From Liolophura sinensis (Eukaryota; Mollusca; Polyplacophora; Chitonida; Chitonidae): 64,000 nucleotides of DNA. The notes under the pieces are model-generated. The model did no database searches. It was not told where the DNA came from and saw nothing but the letters and a program-made list of their open reading frames with translations. Each line of letters opens with the position of its first letter. Position 1 is the stretch's first letter. Where the stretch lies: positions 62,001 to 126,000 of the forward strand of contig NW_027018007.1 of the NCBI RefSeq assembly GCF_032854445.1. Reading direction: 5' to 3'. The translations under genes were made by a program, and so were the position numbers. Positions 1-13,057 of the stretch are shown one piece after another.

Positions 1-2198
1 ACTCACCCAGCAATTGCCTTACTTCTAAGTGCAAGACAATCTCAATGTCTTTATCTACGTGTAGAAAAACCACACCATTTGTACGTGCAAACACAAGGTT
101 CTTGATACAGTCCTGCTGTAAAAAAGTACAACTGAACACTGACCCACTTCAGTAAGGTGCCAAAAGATGCGGAATTGAGCCAGGCATCGGCATCTGTTGA
201 AAAATTGCAAATTTCCCTGGTTTCCATGGAGTAGAGCCGTTGCTGGGCACGTGATTATGACATAAATGATCATTCAACTTGTCACTACAGCCAAAAGTAT
301 TGGTCGGAGAGCAACGCGGTTAGCACCATTCGATTTCTCGTCACAAAATACGTCGGATTAGCCTCTTTACCAGCAGCACTGGAACAGTTTCGCACTTTTG
401 CATTTTTTGCCTGGTCTTTTTTGTTAATTTAAATCGGCTACACTGTACTCTGTACAATCGCGGACTGGTCATTACTATTCAACTTTTGGACTATAAGTTA
501 TGTGCCCTTCGGTAGCCCAGAAAGACCTAAATCTTTGGGCTAAGCCCATTTAACTCACCCAGCAATTGTCTTACTTCTAAGTGCAAGACAATCTCAATGT
601 CTTTATCTACGTGTAGAAAAAACCACACCATTTGTACGTGAGAAACACAAGGTACTTGATACAGTCTGCTGTAAAAAGTACAACTGACCACAGACCCACA
701 TGAATAAGGTGCCAAAAGATGCGGAATTGAGCTAGCATCGGCAGCTGTTGAAAAATTGCAAATTTCCCTGGTTTCCATGGAGTAAGAGCCGTTGCTGGGC
801 ACGTGATTATGCCATAAATGATCATTCAATTGTCGCTACAGGCAAAAGTATTGGTTCAGAGAGCAACGCGGATTGCACCATTCGATTTCTCGTCACAAAA
901 TACGTCGGATTAGCCTCTTACCAGCAGCACTGGAACAGTTTTCCACTTTTGCATTTTTGCCTGGTCTTTTTGTTAATTGAAATCGGCTACACTGTACTCT
1001 GTACAATCGCGACTGGTCATTACTATATTCAACTTTTGACTATAAGTTATGTGCCCTTCGGTAGCCCAGAAGACCTGAAATCTTTGGGCTAAGCCCATTT
1101 AACTCACCCAGCAATTGTCCTTACTTCTAAGTCCAAGACAATCTCAATGTCTTTATCTACGTGTAGAAAAACCACACCATTTGTACGTGAAAAACACAAG
1201 GTACTTGATACAGTCTGCTGTAAAAAGTACAACTGACCACAGACCCACATGAATAAGGTGCCAAAAGATGCGGAATTGAGCCAGGCATCGGCAGCTGTTG
1301 AAAATTCAAATTTCCCTGGTTTCCATGGAGTAAGAGCCGTTGCCGGGCACGTGATTATGACATAAATGATCATTCAATTGTCGCTACAGCCAAACGTATT
1401 GGTCGGAGAGCAACGCGGATTGCACCATTCGATTTCTCGTCACAAAATACGTCGGATTAGCCTCTTACCAGCAGCACTGGAACAGTTTTCGCACTTTTGC
1501 ATTTTTGCCTGTTCTTTTTGTTAATTGAAATCGGCTACACTGTACTCTGTACAATCGCGACTGGTCATTACTATATTCAACTTTTGACTATTAGTTATGT
1601 GCCCTTCGGTAGCCCAGAAGACCTAAAATCTTTGGGCTAAGCCCATTTAACTCACCCAGCAATTGTCTTACTTCTAAGTGCAAGACAATCTCAATGTCTT
1701 TATCTACGTGTAGAAAAACCACACCATTTGTACGTGAGAAACACAAGGTACTTGATACAGTCTGCTGTAAAAAGTACAACTGACCACAGACCCACATGAA
1801 TAAGGTGCCAAAAGATGCGGAATTGAGCTAGGCATCGGCAGCTGTTGAAAAATTGCCAATTTCCCTGGTTTCCATGGAGTAAGAGCCGTTGCTGGGCACG
1901 TGATTATGCCATAAATGATCATTCAATTGTCGCTACAGGCAAAAGTATTGGTCGGAGAGCAACGCGGTTTGCACCATTCGATTTCTCGTCACAAAATACG
2001 TCGGATTAGCCCCTTACCAGCAGCACTGGATGAATTTTTCCACTTTTGCATTTTTGCCTGGTCTTTTTGTTAATTGATATCGGCTACACTGTACTCTGTA
2101 CAATCGCGACTGGTCATTACTATATTCAACTTTTGACTATAAGTTATGTGCCATTCGGTAGCCCAGAAGATCTGAAATCTTTGGGCTAAGCCCATTTA

Positions 2199-3845
2199 AC
2201 TCACCCAGCAATTGCCTTACTTCTAAGTCCAAGACAATCTCAATGTCTTTATCTACGTGTAGAAAAACCACACCATTTGTACATAAAAAACACAAGGTAC
2301 TTGATACAGTCTGCTGTAAAAAGTACAACTAAACACTGACCAACTTCAGTAAGGTGCCAAAAGATGCGGAATTGAGCCAGGCATCGGCAGCTGTTGAAAA
2401 ATTGCAAATTTCCCTGGTTTCCATGGAGTAAGAGCCGTTGGTGGGCACGTGATTATGACATAAATGATCATTCAATTGTCACTACAGCCAAAAGTATTGG
2501 TCGAAGAGCAACGCGGTTAGCACCATTCGATTTCTCGTCACAAAATACGTCGGATTAGCCTCTTACCAGCAGCACTGGAACAGTTTTCGCACTTTTGCAT
2601 TTTTGCCTGTTCTTTTTGTTAATTGAAATCGGCTACACTGTACTCTGTACAATCGCGACTGGTCATTACTATATTCAACTTTTGACTATAAGTTATGTGC
2701 CCTTCGGTAGCCCAGAAGACCTAAAATCTTTGGGCTAAGCCCATTTAACTCACCCAGCAATTGTCTTACTTCTAAGTGCAAGACAATCTCAATGTCTTTA
2801 TCTACGTGTAGAAAAACCACACCATTTGTACGTGAGAAACACAAGGTACTTGATACAGTCTGCTGTAAAAAGTACAACTGACCACAGACCCACATGAATA
2901 AGGTGCCAAAAGATGCGGAATTGAGCTAGTCATCGGCAGCTGTTGAAAAATTGCCAATTTCCCTGGTTTCCATGGAGTAAGAGCCGTTGCTGGGCACGTG
3001 ATTATGCCATAAATGATCATTCAATTGTCGCTACAGCCAAAAGTATTGGTCAGAGAGCAACGCGGATTGCACCATTCGATTTCTCGTCACAAAATACGTC
3101 GGATTAGCCTTTTACCAGCAGCACTGGAACAGTTTTTCCACTTTTGCATTTTTGCCTGGTCTTTTTGTTAATTGAAATCGGCTACACTGTACTCTGTACA
3201 ATCGCGACTGGTCATTACTATATTCAACTTTTGACTATAAGTTATGTGCCCTTCGGTAGCCCAGAAGACCTGAAATCTTTGGGCTAAGCCCATTTAACTC
3301 ACCCAGCAATTGCCTTACTTCTAAGTCCAAGACAATCTCAATGTCTTTATCTACGTGTAGAAAAACCACACCATTTGTACGTGAAAAACACAAGGTACTT
3401 GATACAGTCTGCTGTTAAAAGTACAACTGACCACAGACCCACATCAATAAGGTGCCAAAAGATGCGGAATTGAGCCAGGCATCGGCAGCTGTTGAAAAAT
3501 TGCAAATTTCCCTGGTTTCCATGGAGTAAGAGCCGTTGCCGGGCACGTGATTATGACATAAATGATCATTCAATTGTCGCTACAGCCAAACGTATTGGTC
3601 GGAGAGCAACGCGGATTGCACCATTCGATTTCTCGTCACAAAATACGTCGGATTAGCCCCTTACCAGCAGCACTGGAACAGTTTTTCCACTTTTGCATTT
3701 TTGCCTGGTCTTTTTGTTAATTGATATCGGCTACACTGTACTCTGTACAATCGCGACTGGTCATTACTATATTCAACTTTTGACTATAAGTTATGTGCCA
3801 TTCGGTAGCCCAGAAGATCTGAAATCTTTGGGCTAAGCCCATTTA
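2199..3845 (+). repeat. Trimer block, copy 1
   Basis: Order N-g-2, P-c-1, P-c. Both copies contain the N monomer with ctaaacactgaccaac and gcctgttc, preceded by the type 4 junction of the previous monomer. Private change: gctagtcatcgg near 2925. Confidence 0.8.
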
Positions 3846-5492
3846 ACTCACCCAGCAATTGCCTTACTTCTAAGTCCAAGACAATCTCAATGTCTTTATC
3901 TACGTGTAGAAAAACCACACCATTTGTACATAAAAAACACAAGGTACTTGATACAGTCTGCTGTAAAAAGTACAACTAAACACTGACCAACTTCAGTAAG
4001 GTGCCAAAAGATGCGGAATTGAGCCAGGCATCGGTAGCTGTTGAAAAATTGCAAATTTCCCTGGTTTCCATGGAGTAAGAGCCGTTGCTGGGCACGTGAT
4101 TATGACATAAATGATCATTCAATTGTCACTACAGCCAAAAGTATTGGTCGGAGAGCAACGCGGTTTGCACCATTCGATTTCTCGTCACAAAATACGTCGG
4201 ATTAGCCTCTTACCAGCAGCACTGGAACAGTTTTCGCACTTTTGGCATTTTTGCCTGTTCTTTTTGTTAATTGAAATCGGCTACACTGTACTCTGTACAA
4301 TCGCGACTGGTCATTACTATATTCAACTTTTGACTATAAGTTATGTGCCCTTCGGTAGCCCAGAAGACCTAAAATCTTTGGGCTAAGCCCATTTAACTCA
4401 CCCAGCAATTGTCTTACTTCTAAGTGCAAGACAATCTCAATGTCTTTATCTACGTGTAGAAAAACCACACCATTTGTACGTGAGAAACACAAGGTACTTG
4501 ATACAGTCTGCTGTAAAAAGTACAACTGTGCACAGACCCACATGAATAAGGTGCCAAAAGATGCGGAATTGAGCTAGGCATCGGCAGCTGTTGAAAAATT
4601 GCCAATTTCCCTGGTTTCCATGGAGTAAGAGCCGTTGCTGGGCACGTGATTATGCCATAAATGATCATTCAATTGTCGCTACAGCCAAAAGTATTGGTCA
4701 GAGAGCAACGCGGATTGCACCATTCGATTTCTCGTCACAAAATACGTCGGATTAGCCTTTTACCAGCAGCACTGGAACAGTTTTTCCACTTTTGCATTTT
4801 TGCCTGGTCTTTTTGTTAATTGAAATCGGCTACACTGTACTCTGTACAATCGCGACTGGTCATTACTATATTCAACTTTTGACTATAAGTTATGTGCCCT
4901 TCGGTAGCCCAGAAGACCTGAAATCTTTGGGCTAAGCCCATTTAACTCACCCAGCAATTGTCTTACTTCTAAGTCCAAGACAATCTCAATGTCTTTATCT
5001 ACGTGTAGAAAAAGCACACCATTTGTACGTGAAAAACACAAGGTACTTGATACAGTCTGCTGTAAAAAGTACAACTGACCACAGACCCACATCAATAAGG
5101 TGCCAAAAGATGCGGAATTGAGCCAGGCATCGGCAGCTGTTGAAAAATTGCAAATTTCCCTGGTTTCATGGAGTAAGAGCCGTTGCCGGGCACGTGATTA
5201 TGACATAAATGATCATTCAATTGTCGCTACAGCCAAACGTATTGGTCGGAGAGCAACGCGGATTGCACCATTCGATTTCTCGTCACAAAATACGTCGGAT
5301 TAGCCTCTTACCAGCAGCACTGGAACAGTTTTTCCACTTTTGCATTTTTGCCTGGTCTTTTTGTTAATTGAAATCGGCTACACTGTACTCTGTACAATCG
5401 CGACTGGTCATTACTATATTCAACTTTTGACTATAAGTTATGTGCCCTTCGGTAGCCCAGAAGACCTGAAATCTTTGGGCTAAGCCCATTTA
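3846..5492 (+). repeat. Trimer block, copy 2
   Basis: Repeats the N, P, P order of 2199-3845 at 1647 bp distance. The third monomer ends with junction 1 where copy 1 has junction 4, so the duplicated tract stops or was converted there. Confidence 0.8.
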
Positions 5493-5753
5493 ACTCACCC
5501 AGCAATTGTCTTACTTCTAAGTCCAAGACAATCTCAATGTCTTTATCTACGTGTAGAAAAACCGCACCATTTGTACATAAAAAACACAAGGTACTTGATA
5601 CAGTCTGCTGTAAAAAGTACAACTAAACACTGACCCACATTTATAAGGTGCCAAAAGATGCGGAATTGGGCCAGGCATCGGCAGCTGTTAAAAAATTGCA
5701 AATATCCCTGGTTTCCATGGAGTAAGAGCCGTTGCTGGGCACGTGATTATGAC

Positions 5754-5769
5754 ATCAATATTCATTGAC
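5754..5769. other. Alternative dyad (imperfect) replacing AATGATCATT
   Basis: Form tcaat-attc-attga with a mismatched outermost pair (final C in place of T). It occurs in the T-class copy at 5493 and is followed by ttgtcgccac. Confidence 0.8.
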
Positions 5770-8700
5770 TTGTCGCCACAGCCAAAAGTATTGGTCGCAG
5801 AGAAACGCGGTTTGCACCATTCGATTTCTCGTCACAAAATACGTCGGATTAGCCTCTTACCAGCAGCACTGGAACAGTTTTCGCACTTTTGCATTTTTGG
5901 CTGTTCTTTTTGTTTAATTGAAATCGGCTACACTGTACTCTGTACAATCGCGACTGGTCATTACTATATTCAACTTTTGACTATAAGTTATGTGTCCTTC
6001 GGTAGCCCAGAAGACGTCAAATCTTTGGGCTAAGCCCATTTAACTCACCCAGCAATTGCCTTACTTCTAAGTGCAAGACAATCTCAATGTCTTTATCTAC
6101 GTGTAGAAAAACCACACCATTTGTACGTGCAAAACACAAGGTTCTTGATACAGTCTGCTGTAAAAAGTACAACTGAACACTGACCCACTTCAGTAAGGTG
6201 CCAAAAGATGCGGAATTGAGCCAGGCATCGGCATCTGTTGAAAAATTGCAAATTTCCCTGGTTTCCATGGAGTAAGAGCCGTTGCTGGGCACGTGATTAT
6301 GACATAAATGATCATTCAATTGTCACTACAGCCAAAAGTATTGGTCGGAGAGCAACGCGGTTAGCACCATTCGATTTCTCGTCACAAAATACGTCGGATT
6401 AGCCTCTTACCAGCAGCACTGGAACAGTTTTCGCACTTTTGCATTTTTGCCTGGTCTTTTTGTTAATTTAAATCGGCTACACTGTACTCTGTACAATCGC
6501 GACTGGTCATTACTATATTCAACTTTTGACTATAAGTTATGTGCCCTTCGGTAGCCCAGAAGACCTAAAATCTTTGGGCTAAGCCCATTTAACTCACCCA
6601 GCAATTGTCTTACTTCTAAGTGCAAGACAATCTCAATGTCTTTATCTACGTGTAGAAAAACCACACCATTTGTACGTGAGAAACACAAGGTACTTGATAC
6701 AGTCTGCTGTAAAAAGTACAACTGACCACAGACCCACATGAATAAGGTGCCAAAAGATGCGGAATTGAGCTAGGCATCGGCAGCTGTTGAAAAATTGCAA
6801 ATTTCCCTGGTTTCCATGGAGTAAGAGCCGTTGCTGGGCACGTGATTATGCCATAAATGATCATTCAATTGTCGCTACAGGCAAAAGTATTGGTCAGAGA
6901 GCAACGCGGATTGCACCATTCGATTTCTCGTCACAAAATACGTCGGATTAGCCTTTTACCAGCAGCACTGGAACAGTTTTTCCACTTTTGCATTTTTGCC
7001 TGGTCTTTTTGTTAATTGAAATCGGCTACACTGTACTCTGTACAATCGCGACTGGTCATTACTATATTCAACTTTTGACTATAAGTTATGTGCCCTTCGG
7101 TAGCCCAGAAGACCTGAAATCTTTGGGCTAAGCCCATTTAACTCACCCAGCAATTGTCTTACTTCTAAGTCCAAGACAATCTCAATGTCTTTATCTACGT
7201 GTAGAAAAACCACACCATTTGTACGTGAAAAACACAAGGTACTTGATACAGTCTGCTGTAAAAAGTACAACTGACCACAGACCCACATGAATAAGGTGCC
7301 AAAAGATGCGGAATTGAGCCAGGCATCGGCAGCTGTTGAAAAATTGCAAATTTCCCTGGTTTCCATGGAGTAAGAGCCGTTGCCGGGCACGTGATTATGA
7401 CATAAATGATCATTCAATTGTCGCTACAGCCAAACGTATTGGTCGGAGAGCAACGCGGATTGCACCATTCGATTTCTCGTCACAAAATACGTCGGATTAG
7501 CCTCTTACCAGCAGCACTGGAACAGTTTTCGCACTTTTGCATTTTTGCCTGTTCTTTTTGTTAATTGAAATCGGCTACACTGTACTCTGTACAATCGCGA
7601 CTGGTCATTACTATATTCAACTTTTGACTATTAGTTATGTGCCCTTCGGTAGCCCAGAAGACCTAAAATCTTTGGGCTAAGCCCATTTAACTCACCCAGC
7701 AATTGTCTTACTTCTAAGTGCAAGACAATCTCAATGTCTTTATCTACGTGTAGAAAAACCACACCATTTGTACGTGAGAAACACAAGGTACTTGATACAG
7801 TCTGCTGTAAAAAGTACAACTGACCACAGACCCACATGAATAAGGTGCCAAAAGATGCGGAATTGAGCTAGGCATCGGCAGCTGTTGAAAAATTGCCAAT
7901 TTCCCTGGTTTCCATGGAGTAAGAGCCGTTGCTGGGCACGTGATTATGCCATAAATGATCATTCAATTGTCGCTACAGCCAAAAGTATTGGTCAGAGAGC
8001 AACGCGGATTGCACCATTCGATTTCTCGTCACAAAATACGTCGGATTAGCCTTTTACCAGCAGCACTGGAACAGTTTTTCCACTTTTGCATTTTTGCCTG
8101 GTCTTTTTGTTAATTGAAATCGGCTACACTGTACTCTGTACAATCGCGACTGGTCATTACTATATTCAACTTTTGACTATAAGTTATGTGCCATTCGGTA
8201 GCCCAGAAGATCTGAAATCTTTGGGCTAAGCCCATTTAACTCACCCAGCAATTGCCTTTTACTTCTAAGTCCAAGACAATCTCAATGTCTTTATCTACGT
8301 GTAGAAAAACCACACCATTTGTACGTGAAAAACACAAGGTACTTGATACAGTCTGCTGTAAAAAGTACAACTGACCACAGACCCACATGAATAAGGTGCC
8401 AAAAGATGCGGAATTGAGCCAGGCATCGGCAGCTGTTGAAAAATTGCAAATTTCCCTGGTTTCCATGGAGTAAGAGCCGTTGCCGGGCACGTGATTATGA
8501 CATAAATGATCATTCAATTGTCGCTACAGCCAAACGTATTGGTCGGAGAGCAACGCGGATTGCACCATTCGATTTCTCGTCACAAAATACGTCGGATTAG
8601 CCTCTTACCAGCAGCACTGAACAGTTTTTCCACTTTTGCATTTTTGCCTGGTCTTTTTGTTAATTGAAATCGGCTACACTGTACTCTGTACAATCGCGAC

Positions 8701-9049
8701 TGGTCATTACTATATTCAACTTTTGACTATAAGTTATGTGCCCTTCGGTAGCCCAGAAGACCTGAAATCTTTGGGCTAAGCCCATTTAACTCACCCAGCA
8801 ATTGTCTTACTTCTAAGTCCAAGACAATCTCAATGTCTTTATCTACGTGTAGAAAAACCACACCATTTGTACATAAAAAACACAAGGTACTTGATACAGT
8901 CTGCTGTAAAAAGTACAACTAAACACTGACCCACATTTATAAGGTGCCAAAAGATGCGGAATTGGGCCAGGCATCGGCAGCTGTTAAAAAATTGCAAATA
9001 TCCCTGGTTTCCATGGAGTAAGAGCCGTTGCTGGGCACGTGATTATGAC

Positions 9050-9065
9050 ATCAATATTCATTGAC
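9050..9065. other. Alternative dyad (imperfect)
   Basis: Same form as at 5754, including the outer C mismatch. It lies six monomers downstream of that copy, in the T-class copy at 8789. Confidence 0.8.
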
Positions 9066-12012
9066 TTGTCGCTACAGCCAAAAGTATTGGTCGCAGAGAA
9101 ACGCGGTTTGCACCATTCGATTTCTCGTCACAAAATACGTCGATTAGCCTCTTACCAGCAGCACTGGAACAGTTTTCGCACTTTTGCATTTTTGCCTGGT
9201 CTTTTTGTTAATTGAAATCGGCTACACTGTACTCTGTACAATCGCGACTGGTCATTACTATATTCAACTTTTGACTATAAGTTATGTGCCCTTCGGTAGC
9301 CCAGAAGACGTCAAATCTTTGGGCTAAGCCCATTTAACTCACCCAGCAATTGCCTTACTTCTAAGTGCAAGACAATCTCAATGTCTTTATCTACGTGTAA
9401 AAAAACCACACCATTTGTACGTGCAAAACACAAGGTTCTTGATACAGTCTGCTGTAAAAAGTACAACTGAACTCTGACCCACTTCAGTAAGGTGCCAAAA
9501 GATGCGGAATTGAGCCAGGCATCGGCATCTGTTGAAAAATTGCAAATTTCCCTGGTTTCCATGGAGTAAGAGCCGTTGCTGGGCACGTGATTATGACATA
9601 AATGATCATTCAATTGTCACTACAGCCAAAAGTATTGGTCGGAGAGCAACGCGGTTTGCACCATTCGATTTCTCGTCACAAAATACGTCGGATTAGCCTC
9701 TTACCAGCAGCACTGGAACAGTTTTTCCACTTTTGCATTTTTACCTGGTCTTTTTGTTAATTGAAATCGGCTACACTGTACTCTGTACAATCGCGACTGG
9801 TCATTACTATATTCAACTTTTGACTATAAGTTATGTGCCCTTCGGTAGCCCAGAAGACCTAAAATCTTTGGGCTAAGCCCATTTAACTCACCCAGCAATT
9901 GTCTTACTTCTAAGTGCAAGACAATCTCAATGTCTTTATCTACGTGTAGAAAAACCACACCATTCGTACATAAAAAACACAAGGTACTTGATACAGTCTG
10001 CTGTAAAAAGTACAACTGACCACAGACCCACATTTATAAGGTGCCAAAAGATGCGGAATTAAGCCAGGTATCGGCAGCTGTGGAAAAATTGCCAATTTCC
10101 CTGGTTTCCATGGAGTAAGAGCCGTTGCTGTGCACGTGATTATGACATAAATGATCATTCAATTGTCGCTACAGGCAAAAGTATTGGTCGGAGAGCAACG
10201 CAGTTTGCACCATTCGATTTCTCGTCACAAAATACGTCGGATTAGCCTCTTACCAGCAGCACTGGAAGAATTTTTCCAATTTTGCGTTTTTTGCCTGGTC
10301 TTTTTGTTAATTGAAATCGGCTACACTGTACTCTGTACAATCGCGACTGGTCATTACTATATTCAACTTTTGACTATAAGTTATGTGCCCCTTCGGTAGC
10401 CCAGAAGACCTAAAATCTTTGGGCTAAGCCCATTTAACTCACCCAGCAATTGCCTTACTTCTAAGTGCAAGACAATCTCAATGTCTTTATCTACGTGTAG
10501 AAAAACCACACCATTTGTACGTGAGAAACACAAGGTACTTGATACAGTCTGCTGTAAAAAGTACAACTGAACACTGACCAACTTCAGTAAGGTGCCAAAA
10601 AATGCGGAATTGAGCCAGGCATCGGCAGCTGTTGAAAAATTGCAAATTTCCCTGGTTTCCATGGAGTAAGAGCCGTTGCTGGGCACGTGATTATGACATA
10701 AATGATCATTCAATTGTCACTACAGCCAAAAGTATTGGTCGGAGAGCAACGCGGTTTGCACCATTCGATTTCTCGTCACAAAATACGTCGGATTAGCCTC
10801 TTACCAGCAGCACTGGAACAGTTTTCGCACTTTTGCATTTTTGCCTGGTCTTTTTGTTAATTGAAATCGGCTACACTGTACTCTGTACAATCGCGACTGG
10901 TCATTACTATATTCAACTTTTGACTATAAGTTATGTGCCCTTCGGTAGCCCAGAAGACCTGAAATCTTTGGGCCAAGCCCATTTAACTCACCCAGCAATT
11001 GTCTTACTTCTAAGTCCAAGACAATCTCAATGTCTTTATCTACGTGTAGAAAAACCACACCATTTGTACGTGAAAAACACAAGGTACTTGATACAGTCTG
11101 CTGTAAAAAGTACAACTGACCACAGACCCACATGAATAAGGTGCCAAAAGATGCGGAATTGAGCCAGGCATCGGCAGCTGTTGAAAAATTGCAAATTTCC
11201 CTGGTTTCCATGGAGTAAGAGCCGTTGCTGGGCACGTGATTATGACATAAATGATCATTCAATTGTCGCTACAGCCAAACGTATTGGTCGGAGAGCAACG
11301 CGGATTGCACCATTCGATTTCTCGTCACAAAATACGTCGGATTAGCCTCTTACCAGCAGCACTGGAACAGTTTTTCCACTTTTGCATTTTTGCCTGGTCT
11401 TTTTGTTAATTGAAATCGGCTACACTGTACTCTGTACAATCGCGACTGGTCATTACTATATTCAACTTTTGACTATAAGTTATGTGCCCTTCGGTAGCCC
11501 AGAAGATCTGAAATCTTTGGGCTAAGCCCATTTCACTCACCCAGCAATTGTCTTACTTCTAAGTGCAAGACAATCTCAATGTCTTTATCTACGTGTAGAA
11601 AAACCACACCATTTGTACATAAAAAACACAAGGTACTTAATACAGTCTGCTGTAAAAAGTACAACTAAACACTGACCCACTTCAGTAAGGTGCCAAAAGA
11701 TGCGGAATTGAGCCAGGCATCGGCAGCTGTTGAAAAATTGCAAATTTCCCTGGTTTCCATGGAGTAAGAGCCGTTGCTGGGCACGTGATTATGACATAAA
11801 TGATCATTCAATTGTCACTACAGCCAAAAGTATTGGTCGGAGAGCAACGCGGTTTGCACCATTCGATTTCTCGTCACGAAATACGTCGGATTAGCCTTTT
11901 ACCAGCAGCACTGGAACAGTTTTCGCACTTTTGCATTTTTGCCTGGTCTTTTTGTTAATTGAAATCGGCTACACTGTACTCTGTACAATCGCGACTGGTC
12001 ATTACTATATTC

Positions 12013-12020
12013 AACTTATA
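12013..12020 (+). other. Shared 6 bp deletion (copy 1 of 3)
   Basis: caacttataag replaces caacttttgactataag. The same event is at 20239-20246 and 24078-24085, so it is a lineage marker and not independent. Confidence 0.85.
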
Positions 12021-12658
12021 AGTTATGTGCCCTTCGGTAGCCCAGAAGACCTGAAATCTTTGGGCCAAGCCCATTTAACTCACCCAGCAATTGTCTTACT
12101 TCTAAGTCCAAGACAATCTCAATGTCTTTATCTACGTGTAGAAAAACAACACCATTTGTACGTGAAAAACACAAGGTACTTGATACAGTCTGCTGTAAAA
12201 AGTACAACTGACCACAGACCCACATGAATAAGGTGCCAAAAGATGCGGAATTGAGCCAGGCATCGGCAGCTGTTGAAAAATTGCAAATTTCCCTGGTTTC
12301 CATGGAGTAAGAGCCGTTGCCGGGCACGTGATTATGCCATAAATGATCATTCAATTGTCGCTACAGCCAAACGTATTGGTCGGAGAGCAACGCGGATTGC
12401 ACCATTCGATTTCTCGTCACAAAATACGTCGGATTAGCCTCTTACCAGCAGCACTGGAACAGTTTTTCCACTTTTGCATTTTTGCCTGGTCTTTTTGTTA
12501 ATTGAAATCGGCTACACTGTACTCTGTACAATCGCGACTGGTCATTACTATATTCAACTTTTGACTATAAGTTATGTGCCCTTCGGTAGCCCAGAAGACC
12601 TGAAATCTTTGGGCTAAGCCCATTTAACTCACCCAGCAATTGTCTTACTTCTAAGTGC

Positions 12659-12677
12659 AAGACAATCTCAATGTCTT
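12659..12677. other. Inverted repeat AAGACA-7 nt-TGTCTT
   Basis: Perfect 6 bp arms around a 7 nt spacer. It is kept in most copies. Copies at 26899, 28547, 29645, 30744 and 32391 change one spacer base (ctcaa to cttaa) without touching the arms. Confidence 0.75.
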
Positions 12678-12679
12678 TA

Positions 12680-12691
12680 TCTACGTGTAGA
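12680..12691. other. Inverted repeat TCTAC-GT-GTAGA
   Basis: Perfect 5 bp arms with a 2 nt centre, found in nearly all copies. The copy at 46687 has ctaagtgtag, losing one pair. Confidence 0.75.
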
Positions 12692-12847
12692 AAAACCACA
12701 CCATTTGTACGTGAAAAACACAAGGTACTTGATACAGTCTGCTGTAAAAAGTACAACTGACCACAGACCCACATGAATAAGGTGCCAAAAGATGCGGAAT
12801 TGAGCCAGGTATCGGCAGCTGTTGAAAAATTGCCAATTTCCCTGGTT

Positions 12848-12855
12848 TCCATGGA
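12848..12855. other. Palindrome TCCATGGA
   Basis: Perfect 8 bp palindrome with an NcoI-type CCATGG. It is present in almost all copies; exceptions include those near 5167 (one base lost) and 39202 (CCATGT). Confidence 0.75.
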
Positions 12856-12873
12856 GTAAGAGCCGTTGCTGTG

Positions 12874-12879
12874 CACGTG
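12874..12879. other. CACGTG palindrome (E-box-like)
   Basis: A six-base palindrome preceded by class-dependent gctggg, gccggg or gctgt. In the gctgt form it overlaps GTGCAC. It could bind bHLH-type proteins in principle, but a 6-mer alone is weak evidence. Confidence 0.6.
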
Positions 12880-12890
12880 ATTATGACATA

Positions 12891-12900
12891 AATGATCATT
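12891..12900. other. Palindrome AATGATCATT
   Basis: A perfect 10 bp palindrome present in most copies, containing a BclI-type TGATCA. Nine copies carry a different inverted repeat at the same place, and two (near 46401-46411 and 48601-48610) keep the palindrome but change the next base. Confidence 0.85.
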
Positions 12901-13011
12901 CAATTGTCGCTACAGCCAAAAGTATTGGTCGGAGAGCAACGCGGTTTGCACCATTCGATTTCTCGTCACAAAATACGTCGGATTAGTTTCTTACCAGCAG
13001 CACTGGAAGAA

Positions 13012-13045
13012 TTTTTCCAATTTTGCGTTTTTGCCTGGTCTTTTT
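13012..13045 (+). other. T-tract zone (c/g/q variable right segment)
   Basis: Four runs of 4-5 T begin at 13012, 13021, 13028 and 13041, roughly in helical register, as in intrinsically curved satellite DNA. This copy is q type. In c and g copies the first spacer reads ccac or cgcac and the third run is preceded by gca. Length of the first T run varies between copies, probably by slippage or consensus error. Confidence 0.6.
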
Positions 13046-13057
13046 GTTAATTGAAAT

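Larger units (their letters stand above)
1..5492 (+). repeat. Array domain 1 (P-rich, trimer repeat)
   Basis: Ten monomers, start and class (left-right-junction): 1 L-g-2; 553 P-c-1; 1102 P-g-2; 1650 P-c-4; 2199 N-g-2; 2748 P-c-1; 3297 P-c-4; 3846 N-g-2; 4396 P-c-1; 4945 P-c-1. P monomers dominate. The first monomer and a half carries several single-base indels (for example gtagagcc near 231 and cgcggactgg near 470) that are rare elsewhere. Monomers 553, 1650, 2748 and 4396 share gattatgcc in place of gattatgac. Confidence 0.9.
5493..10436 (+). repeat. Array domain 2 (two T/L-led segments)
   Basis: Nine monomers: 5493 T-g-3 (alternative dyad); 6043 L-g-2; 6592 P-c-1; 7141 P-g-2; 7690 P-c-4; 8239 P-c-1; 8789 T-g-3 (alternative dyad); 9337 L-c-2; 9886 S-q-2. 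The T-g-3, L pair at 5493-6591 recurs at 8789-9885, six monomers later, and both L copies have the uncommon gtacgtgcaaaac variant. The q-type right end with aattttgcg first appears at 9886. Confidence 0.9.

Noticed and set aside
12784-12923. Internal subrepeat (gccaaaag twice, about 131 bp apart; caattgtc twice)
   Set aside because: Only 8 bp are shared each time with no extended similarity, so there is no support for the monomer having arisen from smaller units.
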